Shown here in pieces: positions 29,112-37,621 of a stretch of 64,000 nt of DNA (positions are counted from its first letter, which is position 1; every line of letters begins with the position of its first letter). The translations under genes were made by a program, and so were the position numbers. The notes under the pieces are model-generated. The model did not search any database. It worked only from the letters and a program-made list of their open reading frames with translations, and was not told where the DNA came from. The stretch spans positions 56,990-120,989 of the forward strand of contig NZ_WMLB01000001.1 in NCBI RefSeq assembly GCF_009709675.1. The letters run 5' to 3'. Source of the DNA: Agromyces bracchium. Lineage in GTDB: Bacteria; Actinomycetota; Actinomycetes; Actinomycetales; Microbacteriaceae.

Positions 29112-29375
29112 ATGCCGACCGACGATGCTCCGCAGCCCACGAGTCCGCACCGATGCCCGCTCCCCGCGGCGACCGCCCACGCGGCCGGAACGATCTGGGA
29201 ATGCGACCACTGCGGGTCCCGGTATCGTCGCGTCATCCGCACCGGCATGCAGCTCAATGCGATGTGGGATCACGATCCGATGTACCGGCTGCGCCGGGCC
29301 GTGATCCTGGGCGCGATCGGCGTTCCGATCCTGCTCGTGCTCATCGGCCTCCTCGTGGCGATGACCCGCACCTGA
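29112..29375 (+). CDS. Small zinc-ribbon membrane protein, unknown function
   Basis: 87 aa from ATG 29112 (GTG 29103 is an alternative). RCPLP and WECDHCGSRYRR give a CxxC-type zinc-ribbon half, and one membrane helix AVILGAIGVPILLVLIGLLVA fills the C-terminus, so it is likely a tail-anchored protein with its zinc-ribbon in the cytoplasm. No catalytic motif. It stands alone between the carboxypeptidase terminator and the peptidoglycan-binding operon. Confidence 0.6.
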   Translation: MPTDDAPQPTSPHRCPLPAATAHAAGTIWECDHCGSRYRRVIRTGMQLNAMWDHDPMYRLRRAVILGAIGVPILLVLIGLLVAMTRT

Positions 29376-29425
29376 CGAGCGGTCGCCTCGGCCGGTCAGG
29401 CCGTCTCGTCGCTGCGTGTCCGAAG

Positions 29426-29460
29426 TTGCCCGATCGGGCAATCCGACGCGCTCGTCGGAT
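29426..29460. promoter_or_regulatory. Two adjacent palindromes upstream of the peptidoglycan-binding operon
   Basis: TTGCCCGATCGGGCAA (29426-29441) is a perfect 16-bp palindrome. It is followed directly by ATCCGACG/CGTCGGAT arms (29441-29448, 29453-29460) with a CGCT loop. They end 40 bp before the preferred GTG start at 29500, in the place expected for an operator or promoter overlap. Confidence 0.45.
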
Positions 29461-29499
29461 GCGACACTGGAATCGGACCGACCGTTGGGGGTGGTCACC

Positions 29500-30855
29500 G
29501 TGAGGACGCTGGAACGCGCGCCGTCGCATCCGTCGTATGCGGTCGCGCACGCCGGGAAGTCGAACGCGCACGCGACGGCCGCACCGCAGCGGCTCACGCC
29601 GTCGACCGCGCTGCACTTGCAGCGCCTGGCCGGGAACGCCGCGGTCTCGCACGCCATCGCCTCGAGTGCCGGACGGACCGTGCCGCCCGGCCAGCAGGAC
29701 GACCCGGTCGCGACGTTCCCGCCGCAGCCCGTCGGTGCGCCCGCCGCGCGCACGGCTGACGAGGCGGTCGTGCAACGGACGATCGGCGACGGCCACGACC
29801 TGAAGAACTCCCGCTTCGCCGGTGACACGGTGCTCGAGGCGGCCTTCGACAACGAGCGTTTCGTGCGCGTCGGCTCCAGCGGGCCGGCGGTGTCGAAGCT
29901 GCAGCAGGCGATGGTCGATGTCGGCCTCAGCCTGCCGAAGTTCGGCGTCGACGCGAAGTTCGGGCCCGAGACGAAGTCGCGGGTGCAGGCCTTCCAGCGC
30001 TCGGCGGGCATCGTCGACGACGGCATCGTCGGCCCGATCACCATGGGCGAGTTCGACCGGCGCATCCCGGGCAGCGGGCCGCCGCCTCCCCCACCGCCTC
30101 CGCCCCCGCCGCCCGTCCTGACGACGACCACCGTCGCGGCCGCGCCCGACGGCGGGCCGAACTCCCGCCGGAGCGTCGGTTCGGGCGAGTTCGTCGACCT
30201 CGCCGCCTCGGCGCCCGTCACCTGGACGGTCACAGCGGGCACGCTCACCATCGCCAGCGGGCCGAGCACCCGTTGGACGGCGCCCGAGACCGGGTCGGTC
30301 ACGGTCACGGCCACGCCCGCGAGCGGCCCGCCGGCGACCGTCGTGCTCACCGTCGTGCCACCCGACAACATCAGCATGACCCGCGACGTCGTGAATCCGA
30401 TCCCGGCCGGCTCGGCCGGCGCCGACATGCTCACCGAGGTCGACTTCGGGCACCGCGACGTGAGCTTCGCCCGCGTGCAGTGGCTCGAGGACCCGGGGCC
30501 GCCGAGCGGCGTGAACGGCTACTTCCGTTTCGGCAAGGGCTCGGCGATGGACCTCAACCACCATCCGAACCCGGCGTTCGTGACACTGCAGGCCGACAAC
30601 CACTTCAAGCACGACCACTGCGGCAGCGGGTTCCCGCTGGCCCCGCCATTCTTCCGCGTGTTCCCGTTCCCCTCGTTCTTCGGCGGCGGCTGGACCTGGT
30701 TCATCCCGAACCGCTTCCGAGTCCTCGGCTCGGGCACGGCCGGCACGTTCTTCTTCCGCTCCGCGCAGGTCTTCTCGATCGATTCGGTCGGCACGACGTC
30801 GGTCAGCAAACAGGGCGCCAGCATCACCCGCACGCGGGCGGGGGCCGTGACATGA
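29500..30855 (+). CDS. Peptidoglycan-binding protein with LQRLAGNAAV motif and polyproline linker
   Basis: 451 aa from GTG 29500, chosen because GGGGGTGG lies five bases ahead and a palindrome precedes it; an earlier GTG at 29416 would add 28 residues. Layout (numbered from GTG 29500): disordered N-terminus with LHLQRLAGNAAVSHAIA (about 38-54); a PG_binding_1 domain RVGSSGPAVSKLQQAM...FGPETKSRVQAFQRSAGIVDDGIVGP (about 118-178); a linker GSGPPPPPPPPPPPP; an Ig-like beta domain to ~290; and a C-terminal domain with Phe/Pro-rich PFFRVFPFPSFFGGGWTWF. There is no signal peptide. The LQR-AGN-AV motif occurs in proteins linked to extracellular contractile injection systems, but no such apparatus is in the window. 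Confidence 0.72.
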   Translation: MRTLERAPSHPSYAVAHAGKSNAHATAAPQRLTPSTALHLQRLAGNAAVSHAIASSAGRTVPPGQQDDPVATFPPQPVGAPAARTADEAVVQRTIGDGHDLKNSRFAGDTVLEAAFDNERFVRVGSSGPAVSKLQQAMVDVGLSLPKFGVDAKFGPETKSRVQAFQRSAGIVDDGIVGPITMGEFDRRIPGSGPPPPPPPPPPPPVLTTTTVAAAPDGGPNSRRSVGSGEFVDLAASAPVTWTVTAGTLTIASGPSTRWTAPETGSVTVTATPASGPPATVVLTVVPPDNISMTRDVVNPIPAGSAGADMLTEVDFGHRDVSFARVQWLEDPGPPSGVNGYFRFGKGSAMDLNHHPNPAFVTLQADNHFKHDHCGSGFPLAPPFFRVFPFPSFFGGGWTWFIPNRFRVLGSGTAGTFFFRSAQVFSIDSVGTTSVSKQGASITRTRAGAVT

Positions 30856-31190
30856 GCGGCGGACCGCTGCAGCTGGCGCTTCGGGTCGACCGCGCGCCTG
30901 GAGAGGATGCCGCCCTCGTGCGTGTCACGCTCACCGTGACGAATACCGGGTCGGATCCGATCGCGCCCGGCGTGTTCGGCTCGGAGCTGATCGTCAACGG
31001 CGAATCCGACCCGAGCTGGCGACTCGCGATGAACGGCGCCGTCGAGCCCGAGTTAGTGCAGCTTCCGCCCGAGCGGTCCGCGGAGCTGGTGCGCGACCTC
31101 CGCGTTTCGGGGCTGCGAGCCGGGCCGAACGAGTTCGTCGGGCGGATCGGCGACGTGCAGAGCGACCCGGCCGTGCTCGACCTGCCTTGA
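30852..31190 (+). CDS. Small Ig-like beta-sandwich protein, partner of the preceding gene
   Basis: 112 aa, ATG overlapping the previous stop (ATGA). The sequence alternates as beta strands: LQLALRVDRAPGEDAALVRVTLTVTNTG, a surface loop FGSELIVNGESDPSWRLA, then LPPERSAELVRDLRVSGLRAGPNEFVGRIGDVQSDPAVLDL. This fits an intracellular Ig-like or CARDB-type domain. No signal peptide is present. Strict coupling suggests it works with, or protects against, the peptidoglycan-binding protein; this is inference. Confidence 0.6.
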   Translation: MSGGPLQLALRVDRAPGEDAALVRVTLTVTNTGSDPIAPGVFGSELIVNGESDPSWRLAMNGAVEPELVQLPPERSAELVRDLRVSGLRAGPNEFVGRIGDVQSDPAVLDLP

Positions 31191-31231
31191 CCGGTGCGGC
31201 GCACGTCGAGTTCTTTCGACGGGCCTGCCCG

Positions 31232-31600
31232 TCAATGGAACACCGACCTCGCGTCGGCCGTCACCTCGATCGGCACGGTGACCGGCACGAGATCTGTCGA
31301 GATCGGCGCGTGCCACACGGCGCGGAGCGTCACGCTCGCGCTGCGCCCGTCGCTCGAATCGGCGCGTACGAGTTCGAGCCCGCGCAGCGAGTGCCCCCAA
31401 GTCGCCGAGGTAGTCGGTCGCGGCGTCGGCGACGGATGCCGCGTCGAGGCCGAACACGAGCGCGTCGCCCTCGACTCGGACCTCCTCCAGTTGCCACGAT
31501 TCGGCGGCGGCGAGGGCGGCGCCGTCGGCGAGAGCGGACAGCCGCGTTCTTTCGGCGCGGGATCGAGTCGAGGACTTTGTGAAGCTAGGCGATATTGCAC
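31232..31600 (-). pseudogene. 3' remnant of a TadG/TadE-like pilus-assembly gene (frameshifted)
   Basis: On the minus strand one frame gives RAERTRLSALADGAALAAAESWQ...DYLGDLG and, after a one-base shift at a run of five Gs (31394-31398), a second frame continues LRGLELVRADSSDGRSASVTLRAVWHAPISTDLVPVTV to a stop at 31232-31234. The joined product resembles the C-terminal part of a Flp-pilus TadG/TadE-like secreted protein: Ala-rich helix followed by beta strands. The 5' end, including the membrane anchor, is missing at about 31600 where the low-GC segment begins. The homopolymer shift could also be an assembly error, but the truncation is independent of it. Confidence 0.6.
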
Positions 31601-31642
31601 GCAGGCGTTGCTCCGGGAAGCCAATGTCCACACCGACCGGAC

Positions 31643-32779
31643 CTAACGACGGGGGCGGGACAAGCCTCTCCAGCGAGTCATGATGCGCGACGACCAGCCA
31701 CGTGACTGGCGTTTGACCTCAGAATCGGGACCAGCTGACACTGTCGGTTGCAGGACCGGGCCCTGGCTTGGCGCCCGAACCCCCGACGGTGCAGCATCAT
31801 CGAGCGACGGAAACGGATCGAAGGCCCGGACCATCCCAGCGCCCACAAGAGAGACGAAGAATCCCGCGGCGATCCCGAGGAAGAAGGTCAGCGAACTCTG
31901 GTTGGCAACTGCGGAATTGTCGGAATACCGGGCGATCAATGGGTCCACCGTAGTCCTCGCCCAAGAAGAGTCTGCAGTCCAACCAGTTGAGCTCGCCGAG
32001 AACGAGTCCCCCTCCTGATCTGAGCGACTTGCTGGTGGGTACCCGTTCATGTAGTACAGATTGTCGCCCCTAGCAGTGCGAACCGAATTTGTAACGTCGA
32101 TATCGAACCCGTCAATGGCGTCTCTACCCGAGTAGAAAGCAACTGTGGGCACCTGGACATCGCGCGTTGTATCTGAACTCGGAATCCACATCGCGGCCGT
32201 TTCGAGCGAGCATTGAATGGCATACGAACGGCGCCGCTCGGGTTCACCCTCAAAATCAACGTTCTTTGACCATCTCTTTAGTGACCAATCCTTCGTTTCC
32301 TCCGCAAGATCCGTGTCGCTCCTTGGGCTCGAGTCCGTCTGGAGCGAGCGCATAGCCGTGTAGACCGCTTCCTTTTCTTCATCACTCAGTTTTCCTTGCT
32401 CGACAGTCTCAACATCTCCCTCCGGGCATGTCGATAATTGCTCAGCAATAGGACCGAAGAACACGGCTGACAGGGTCGACGCAGTCGGCACATCCTTCTG
32501 ATCAAGCGTTATTGAGAGTCGCAGGATCGACGACTCGTCACCGTCGAGCGGCGCAACAGTGACAGAGACGCTCGCGTCGGCATCGGCGGTCAATGCTGTC
32601 GAACTAAGTGCGATGAACCCGTACGAGACCGCGTATGGAGGGTGCGGGCGGTTGGCGGCCGTGTAGGCGGGAAACACGAGGAGCGCCGCGCCGACGAGGC
32701 CCACGGCTATCGGAATGATTATCCCGAGGAAGTAGCGCCTCCGGAGGCGCCTGTAGCGAAGTTCTTCGGTGCTCGTCAA
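31643..32779 (-). CDS. Two-TM membrane protein, unknown function, island gene
   Basis: 378 aa from TTG 32777-32779 behind GGAGG. A basic N-terminus RRLRRRYFLG precedes a membrane helix (about 19-40), a large extracytoplasmic domain of ~260 residues with two or three Cys (STCPEG, IQCSLE), then a second helix LTFFLGIAAGFFVSLVGAGMV (about 300-322) and a basic tail. Base composition is visibly poorer in G+C than surrounding genes, with AAT/ATT/TTG codons common. I do not recognise the family. It may be a surface protein carried by the island. Confidence 0.65.
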   Translation of the reverse strand: MTSTEELRYRRLRRRYFLGIIIPIAVGLVGAALLVFPAYTAANRPHPPYAVSYGFIALSSTALTADADASVSVTVAPLDGDESSILRLSITLDQKDVPTASTLSAVFFGPIAEQLSTCPEGDVETVEQGKLSDEEKEAVYTAMRSLQTDSSPRSDTDLAEETKDWSLKRWSKNVDFEGEPERRRSYAIQCSLETAAMWIPSSDTTRDVQVPTVAFYSGRDAIDGFDIDVTNSVRTARGDNLYYMNGYPPASRSDQEGDSFSASSTGWTADSSWARTTVDPLIARYSDNSAVANQSSLTFFLGIAAGFFVSLVGAGMVRAFDPFPSLDDAAPSGVRAPSQGPVLQPTVSAGPDSEVKRQSRGWSSRIMTRWRGLSRPRR

Positions 32780-32955
32780 TGGACCTCCAGCTTGTTCATC
32801 GCTACCACAGATCTTGAGCCGTCGACTGCAGGAGTCGCGCCCCGCAAGAATTGGTGGTCCGGATCACATCCCAGCCTATGGATTGGCTCATCGCATCAGG
32901 GCGTGAGTCCCCCGCGGCGTGGTCGCACATGGAATTTCTCGGAAGAATCGTCTTC

Positions 32956-33048
32956 GTGGCGCGTGCCACCAAGTACCCGCGCAAGCTTTGTGAGCGCGCA
33001 GTCCGGGTGGTTAACGACGGGCGGTCGGACTATCCTAGCCAGTACTAG
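32956..33048 (+). mobile_element. IS3-family orfA transposase, 5' fragment
   Basis: From GTG 32956 the frame reads ARATKYPRKLCERAVRVVNDGRSDYPSQY then TAG. This matches the N-terminal helix-turn-helix start of IS3-type OrfA proteins (KYP-ELRERAVR-V--...DYPSQW). Only about 30 codons remain; the rest of orfA and orfB is gone. Confidence 0.6.
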
Positions 33049-33083
33049 GCGATGACGGGGCAGACCCCTTCAACCTCCGCTGA

Positions 33084-33464
33084 GATCCTTCCGCATACCG
33101 CTGGCGGGTTCGAGGGTATCGGTGTTTCGCGCACAGACTGTCGTTTCTCTTTCACGCCCTGTCGGCAGTCCGGCAAGTCCTTGACGCTGAGTCCTCCTTG
33201 GCGGCCAGCTCAGAGCCGATGCGTAGATTCCTCCGCAGCACGGAGGCCGCGTACTTCACCGGAGATCCGGGTTTCAGGTCGCTTCGCAACTACTCGATGC
33301 ATTGTGGGATCCGCGACCCTGCGCTGGCCCTTGACCCCGACGCGCCGATGTTCGGGCTCATTGAGGCCTTGACCGCCACTCAGGCGCCGGAGCTTTGGAG
33401 AAGGGTCTCAAGCACGACGCACGCCCTGTGTGACCTCCTTCGTGAGTGGTGCGCAAGTCACTGA
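33084..33464 (+). pseudogene. 5'-truncated gene fragment with HEPN-like Rx4H motif
   Basis: The frame is open from just after a TGA at 33081 to a stop at 33464, giving GYRCFAHRLSFLFHALSAV, QVLDAESSLAASSEPMRRFLRSTEAAYF, TGDPGFRSLRNYSMHCGIRD and an end LWRRVSSTTHALCDLLREWCASH. It has no good start: no ATG, GTG or TTG before the TTG at 33198, and no ribosome-binding site. RNYSMH fits the R-N-x3-H (Rx4-6H) signature of HEPN-fold RNases and antitoxins, in an all-helical context. I read it as the 3' end of a gene whose 5' part was lost in the recombination that left the IS fragment. Confidence 0.45.
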
Positions 33465-33576
33465 TGCGGTTCCCCGGGCCGGCCCTCGTGTCGAGCGAGT
33501 TCATCGTACGCAGATGCTGGAGCTTCTGGTCGAGTGTCGCACAAGTCAGCCGGTCGGCTCTCACTAGAGTCAAAGC

Positions 33577-36500
33577 ATGCAGCTGACGTACACCCGTGAA
33601 GATTGGGCGCGCCGTGTAGCAGATGCTGCGGGCGCGCAGCACGCGAACGAAGCGGAGCTTCGACACAGGCTGTACGCCGTTCTTGCCCCGTACTGCATGG
33701 AAGTCGTGGGCCTGGACCAATCGGCACTTCGACACGAAGGCACCTCGGCTAGCGGGCGCTTCGACATGCTTCTCGGTTCCACGCTCATTGAGTTCAAGTC
33801 GCCAGGTGAGCTTGACACTCTTTCCAAGAGGCGCCAGCACGCGAAGCAGGCGCTGAGGTACCTGCGCGACGAGAACATCGGCGCCAATGTAGTACTCGTC
33901 ACGGATGGTCGCATGTGGGGAATCCTGCGGGATCCTTCTTACTCCACCGACGTCGGCTTGACCCTAGACAGTGACTTGTTCCCCGCGACCGACGATGAAC
34001 TCTTCCAGTGGCGACCCAATTCCCAAGGGACCTCAGAGCGGGTCCTCGACCTTCTCGACACCATCACGTTCGATCCGGTCACGCCCAAGACACTCATGAA
34101 CAAGTTGGGTCCAACGACGACGCAGGGCCGCGCAACGCTGGCGGAGTTGGCACGCTCGCTTAGCGAGCGCTCGGACGATGGCCGGACAGACATTCTGTTT
34201 CGACAGTGGCTCGCCCTAGCCGGGGTGTCATATGGCATCGGAGCGGATCCGGAGCGATGGCCGAAGGATCGAAAGGCAACGCTTGGCCCGCTGAGCGACG
34301 TGATCCCGGACATTGGCTACGCGCACACCATCTTCACGTTGCACACCTACGTAGCGCTGTGTTCGAAGCTCATCGCGGCCGAGGCCTTGGCACTTACTCG
34401 AGGCAGGCCCGAGCAGCGCCCATCCCAATGGGCTTCACTGAGCGATTTGGAGTTCAGGACGGCGTTCGACCGTCTCGAATCAGGCGCTCTCGCAACTGCC
34501 ATGGGTGCGCCACGAATGATGGGTGGTGATCTCTTCGGCTGGTATGCCGAGGCGACCCACGCCGAACCGAGTCTGTCCAAGGCGATCCGAACGTTGGTTG
34601 TCTCATTTTCTGAGTTGGCGTGGGCGCGGCTAACGCACGCCTCTCGTGTTAGCTCCGACCTCTTGCGGGACTTCTACACCGGCGTTGTTCCTCGGGGAAT
34701 GAGGAGAAGTCTTGGCGAGTTCTTCACGCCCGAGTGGATCGCAGAGCAGGTGGTCGACCGCGCGCTTGCATTGAGCGAGCAGGCGGATGCGAGCGCCGTG
34801 CGGTATCTCGATCCCACGTGCGGCTCTGGCACATTTCTGGTCGCTGCGATGCGCAGATGCATTCTGTCTGGCCAAGAACGCGGGACCAGCCCCGCTGAGC
34901 TTGCTCAGATTGCCGTCGACGCGGTAACGGGGTTCGATGTGAACCCGGTGAGTCCCTTGATGGCGCGAGTGAATCTTCTACTCACCATGGGTGACCTCGC
35001 TGATCAACTACCCGTGATTCAGTTCAATGTCTTCCAAGCGGACAGCATCCTCATACCTGAGGAGCCAAGCGGTCAGGTCCGACTCGATCAGGGCCAAGCT
35101 GAGCTGACGATTCCGCTCGTGATCGGCGACGTGTCTCTGCCTCGGTCGCTCGCAACCCTTCCCGCTATCGCGGGCCTGGCTCGAATCGCAGATGCATCGA
35201 TCCAGAACAACCGAGACAACGACACGTTCGCGAGGAGACTGCGCGCGGAGCTCCCTTCCATGGGGGTCGCCGCCGAGGATGCGGATCGAGCGATTGACGC
35301 GGCAGTGGAGCTGTACGACGTGCTGCGAACGCTTCATCTGGAGGGTCGGGACGGTGTATGGGCCCACGTCATCGAACAGTCGTTCGCACCGCGCGTCTTG
35401 AAGCCTGTTGACGTTGTGATTGGCAACCCGCCGTGGATCTCATGGAAGAACTTGCCCCTAGAGTGGCGAGACCGCTCTGAGTCGACGTGGACCAGATGGG
35501 GGCTTTGGCAGTCGAAGCGCCGAGGCGGCGGGACTCCGATGGGAGACATCAGCAGTCTCCTCCTGGCACGTGCCATCGCCACTTACTGTCGAGCCGGGGT
35601 TGTCGCTCTCCTATTGCCAGAAGGCGTGCTGATCAATGAGCCCGGTGGCCGCGCAATTCGCAGGTGCGTATTGGGCCGCGGTACTACCCACGAACAACCC
35701 TTCGCACCGCTGTTCGTCGACGACTTCTCCGAGCTCAATCCGTTCCCCGATGCCGCGACTCGCCCGATCGCGCTCTACGTGAGGTCCGGGTCGGAGGCTG
35801 CGTTCCCGATCGACGCGCGTAAGTGGGAGCGTGTCAAGGCTCGCACGCCGCTGCCGGTCGAACTTCCGCTTGCGGCCGCGAAGACTCGGCTCAGGACGGA
35901 GCATCATCAGCTCGCGCCCGTCGATCCGACTGATATCGCATCGAAGTGGCGGCCGGTCGCCGACGAGTCGGAAATCGACGCTGCCGGGCCGGTCAAGGGC
36001 CAGCGCTACACATGGGGACAGGGTTTCCATTCCCGCGGCGCCGACGGTATCTACTTCTGCGAAGTTGTGTCCGACGCTCCCTTCCCTGGCGGGCTGGTTC
36101 GGATCAGGACGCGCCCGGATCTCGGGCGGAACACCAAGCACCTCGAATCGGTCGAGACGTTGATCGAAGCTGAATACCTTTGGCCGCTGGTCCGAGGAGC
36201 AAACGTGAACTCGTTCGCCGTGGAGTCGTCGGGGCTCTATTGCATCGTTCCGCACGATCCTCAACGGCCGACACAAGTTCTCAGCCGCAACGAGGCGATC
36301 CGGAAGGCGCCGCGGCTCTACGACTACTTCGAGCCGCATCTGCAACAACTCGAAGGTAGGAGCGCCTACGACATGCGCCTTGATCACGACTATCCCTGGG
36401 GGATCCAGGGCACGGCATGGAAGCACATGAGTCGTGATCGGATCCTCGTGGTTAGCCGGTACATGGAACCGAATAAGCGACCTCCTGCCGCTGTGTATCA

Positions 36501-36843
36501 GCCAACCGAGGACACGCGCCTTGGTATGCGGACCACGTGTTATCCCAACAACAAGGTCAACTTCTTGGCATGCACCTCGCTTGCCGAGGCGGACTACGTC
36601 GCGGCATTCATGAACTCAGGCCCAGCGCTAAGCACAGTTGCCCGCCGGTCTTCAACGACCACGATCGCGCCGAGCACCCTCAACGCGCTAGCTATCGAGC
36701 AGTACAACCCAGCGATCGGTCTTCATCGCGAGGTCGCAGCTATCGGCGAAGAATGCAGGGTCGACCCACATGCGTGGCCAGCTTTGGCGCGAGCGCTCGA
36801 TGAGAAGGTCGTCGCTCTCCTGGCGCGACACAGCACCGACTGA
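33577..36843 (+). CDS. Single-chain restriction-modification enzyme (type IIG-like: nuclease, N6-adenine methyltransferase, specificity)
   Basis: 1088 aa. N-terminal PD-(D/E)XK nuclease core with Asp63, Glu72 and Lys74 in RFDMLLGSTLIEFKSP. Then a helical linker, SLGEFFTPEWIAEQVV (about 380-395, motif X), SAM-binding motif I DPTCGSGTFL (412-421) and catalytic NPPW (617-620, in VIGNPPWISW), the order of gamma-class N6-adenine methyltransferases. Residues from ~750 (AKTRLRTEHHQLAPV onward, with NNKVNFLACTSL) fit a target-recognition domain. All three activities seem to be on one chain, so it could cut and protect by itself. Lower G+C and mixed codon use mark it as acquired. No separate S or R subunit is nearby. 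Confidence 0.85.
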   Translation: MQLTYTREDWARRVADAAGAQHANEAELRHRLYAVLAPYCMEVVGLDQSALRHEGTSASGRFDMLLGSTLIEFKSPGELDTLSKRRQHAKQALRYLRDENIGANVVLVTDGRMWGILRDPSYSTDVGLTLDSDLFPATDDELFQWRPNSQGTSERVLDLLDTITFDPVTPKTLMNKLGPTTTQGRATLAELARSLSERSDDGRTDILFRQWLALAGVSYGIGADPERWPKDRKATLGPLSDVIPDIGYAHTIFTLHTYVALCSKLIAAEALALTRGRPEQRPSQWASLSDLEFRTAFDRLESGALATAMGAPRMMGGDLFGWYAEATHAEPSLSKAIRTLVVSFSELAWARLTHASRVSSDLLRDFYTGVVPRGMRRSLGEFFTPEWIAEQVVDRALALSEQADASAVRYLDPTCGSGTFLVAAMRRCILSGQERGTSPAELAQIAVDAVTGFDVNPVSPLMARVNLLLTMGDLADQLPVIQFNVFQADSILIPEEPSGQVRLDQGQAELTIPLVIGDVSLPRSLATLPAIAGLARIADASIQNNRDNDTFARRLRAELPSMGVAAEDADRAIDAAVELYDVLRTLHLEGRDGVWAHVIEQSFAPRVLKPVDVVIGNPPWISWKNLPLEWRDRSESTWTRWGLWQSKRRGGGTPMGDISSLLLARAIATYCRAGVVALLLPEGVLINEPGGRAIRRCVLGRGTTHEQPFAPLFVDDFSELNPFPDAATRPIALYVRSGSEAAFPIDARKWERVKARTPLPVELPLAAAKTRLRTEHHQLAPVDPTDIASKWRPVADESEIDAAGPVKGQRYTWGQGFHSRGADGIYFCEVVSDAPFPGGLVRIRTRPDLGRNTKHLESVETLIEAEYLWPLVRGANVNSFAVESSGLYCIVPHDPQRPTQVLSRNEAIRKAPRLYDYFEPHLQQLEGRSAYDMRLDHDYPWGIQGTAWKHMSRDRILVVSRYMEPNKRPPAAVYQPTEDTRLGMRTTCYPNNKVNFLACTSLAEADYVAAFMNSGPALSTVARRSSTTTIAPSTLNALAIEQYNPAIGLHREVAAIGEECRVDPHAWPALARALDEKVVALLARHSTD

Positions 36844-37054
36844 CTGAGGCAGAAATGGGTGCCAGGCAAGTGACGGCTTGGTCGGAAGGGCGAGCAAGCG
36901 GGTGGGACCTCTCACATCGATCCCTCCGACGCCCGAGGACTTTCGCTCGGCGATTCACGCCTGACCGGGTCTGAGTCCCGCCACTGGTCCTGATGCGATT
37001 GCGACTGCCAGCGTGATCTGCATGAGCGAGTGAGCACTTGGAAGGAGGACACAG

Positions 37055-37620
37055 TTGCCACTCCTCGCGATGCGTGACGGCGAGCCGATCATTGCGCCGC
37101 TCACCAGCGAGATGGCGGGGGAAACCGTCCGCTCGAGCTTGGATCTGCAGCTGCCGTGCGGCGCACGTGCCATCGCGAAAACCAGCAGGTACGGCACCCA
37201 TTTCTTCGCCCATTGGCCGGGTAGTCACTGTGGAGTCGAGCATCGAGGCGAGTCATCGGAGCATCCGAGGGCCAAAGGAGAAATCGTCCGCGGGGCAAGT
37301 GCGGCGGGCTGGAAGGCGGTCCCGCAGGTGATGCCCGCAGAGGGACTTGGATCGCCGATGTCATCGCGACGAACGGCGATAGACGGGTGGCCCTTGAAGA
37401 GCAGTGGTCGCAACAGACACCCGATGAGTACCTCAGGCGAACACGTCGATACTTAGCGGATGGTGTCGACTGTTATTGGTTCGCTCGCCACGCCGCACAA
37501 GTGCGGACCGCCGGGCTTGCCCTACCCGTATTCGAACTTGACCTGAATGGGGGTGAGGCGGAGGTCAACCTGGGCGCCGATTCGCCGTTGCCCGGTGATA
37601 GTCGCATGCTGCTGCCAGAC
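37055..37620 (+). pseudogene. CoiA-like competence/nuclease-family gene, frameshifted and 3'-truncated
   Basis: Starts at TTG 37055 behind AAGGAGGACACAG. Frame 1 gives THFFAHWPGSHCGVEHRGESSEHPRAK followed by AAGWKAVPQVMPAEG; a one-base deletion in a G run near 37345 moves the sequence to another frame reading TWIADVIATNGDRRVALEEQWSQQTPDEY and YLADGVDCYWFARHA. The joined pattern (HFAH...ES-EH---K, then ADV, A-E-QWS-QT, GV-CYWF) is that of CoiA-family proteins, which carry a predicted nuclease fold. At about 37620 the sequence runs into the tadA remnant of the opposite strand, removing the end. It may also be a sequencing slip at the G run. Confidence 0.6.
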
Positions 37621-37621
37621 C

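Noticed and set aside
33577..36843. BREX PglX or type I HsdM
   Set aside because: No brx, pgl, hsdS or hsdR genes are adjacent, and the chain has its own N-terminal nuclease residues and a C-terminal recognition-like region.
36844..37054. Small gene between the restriction enzyme and the CoiA-like gene
   Set aside because: Short frames lack start signals; the only clear signal is the SD of the next gene. The same holds for 32780-32955.
37055..37620. Programmed frameshift of the CoiA-like gene
   Set aside because: No slippery heptamer is seen, and the gene also lacks its 3' end, so decay or sequencing error is simpler.
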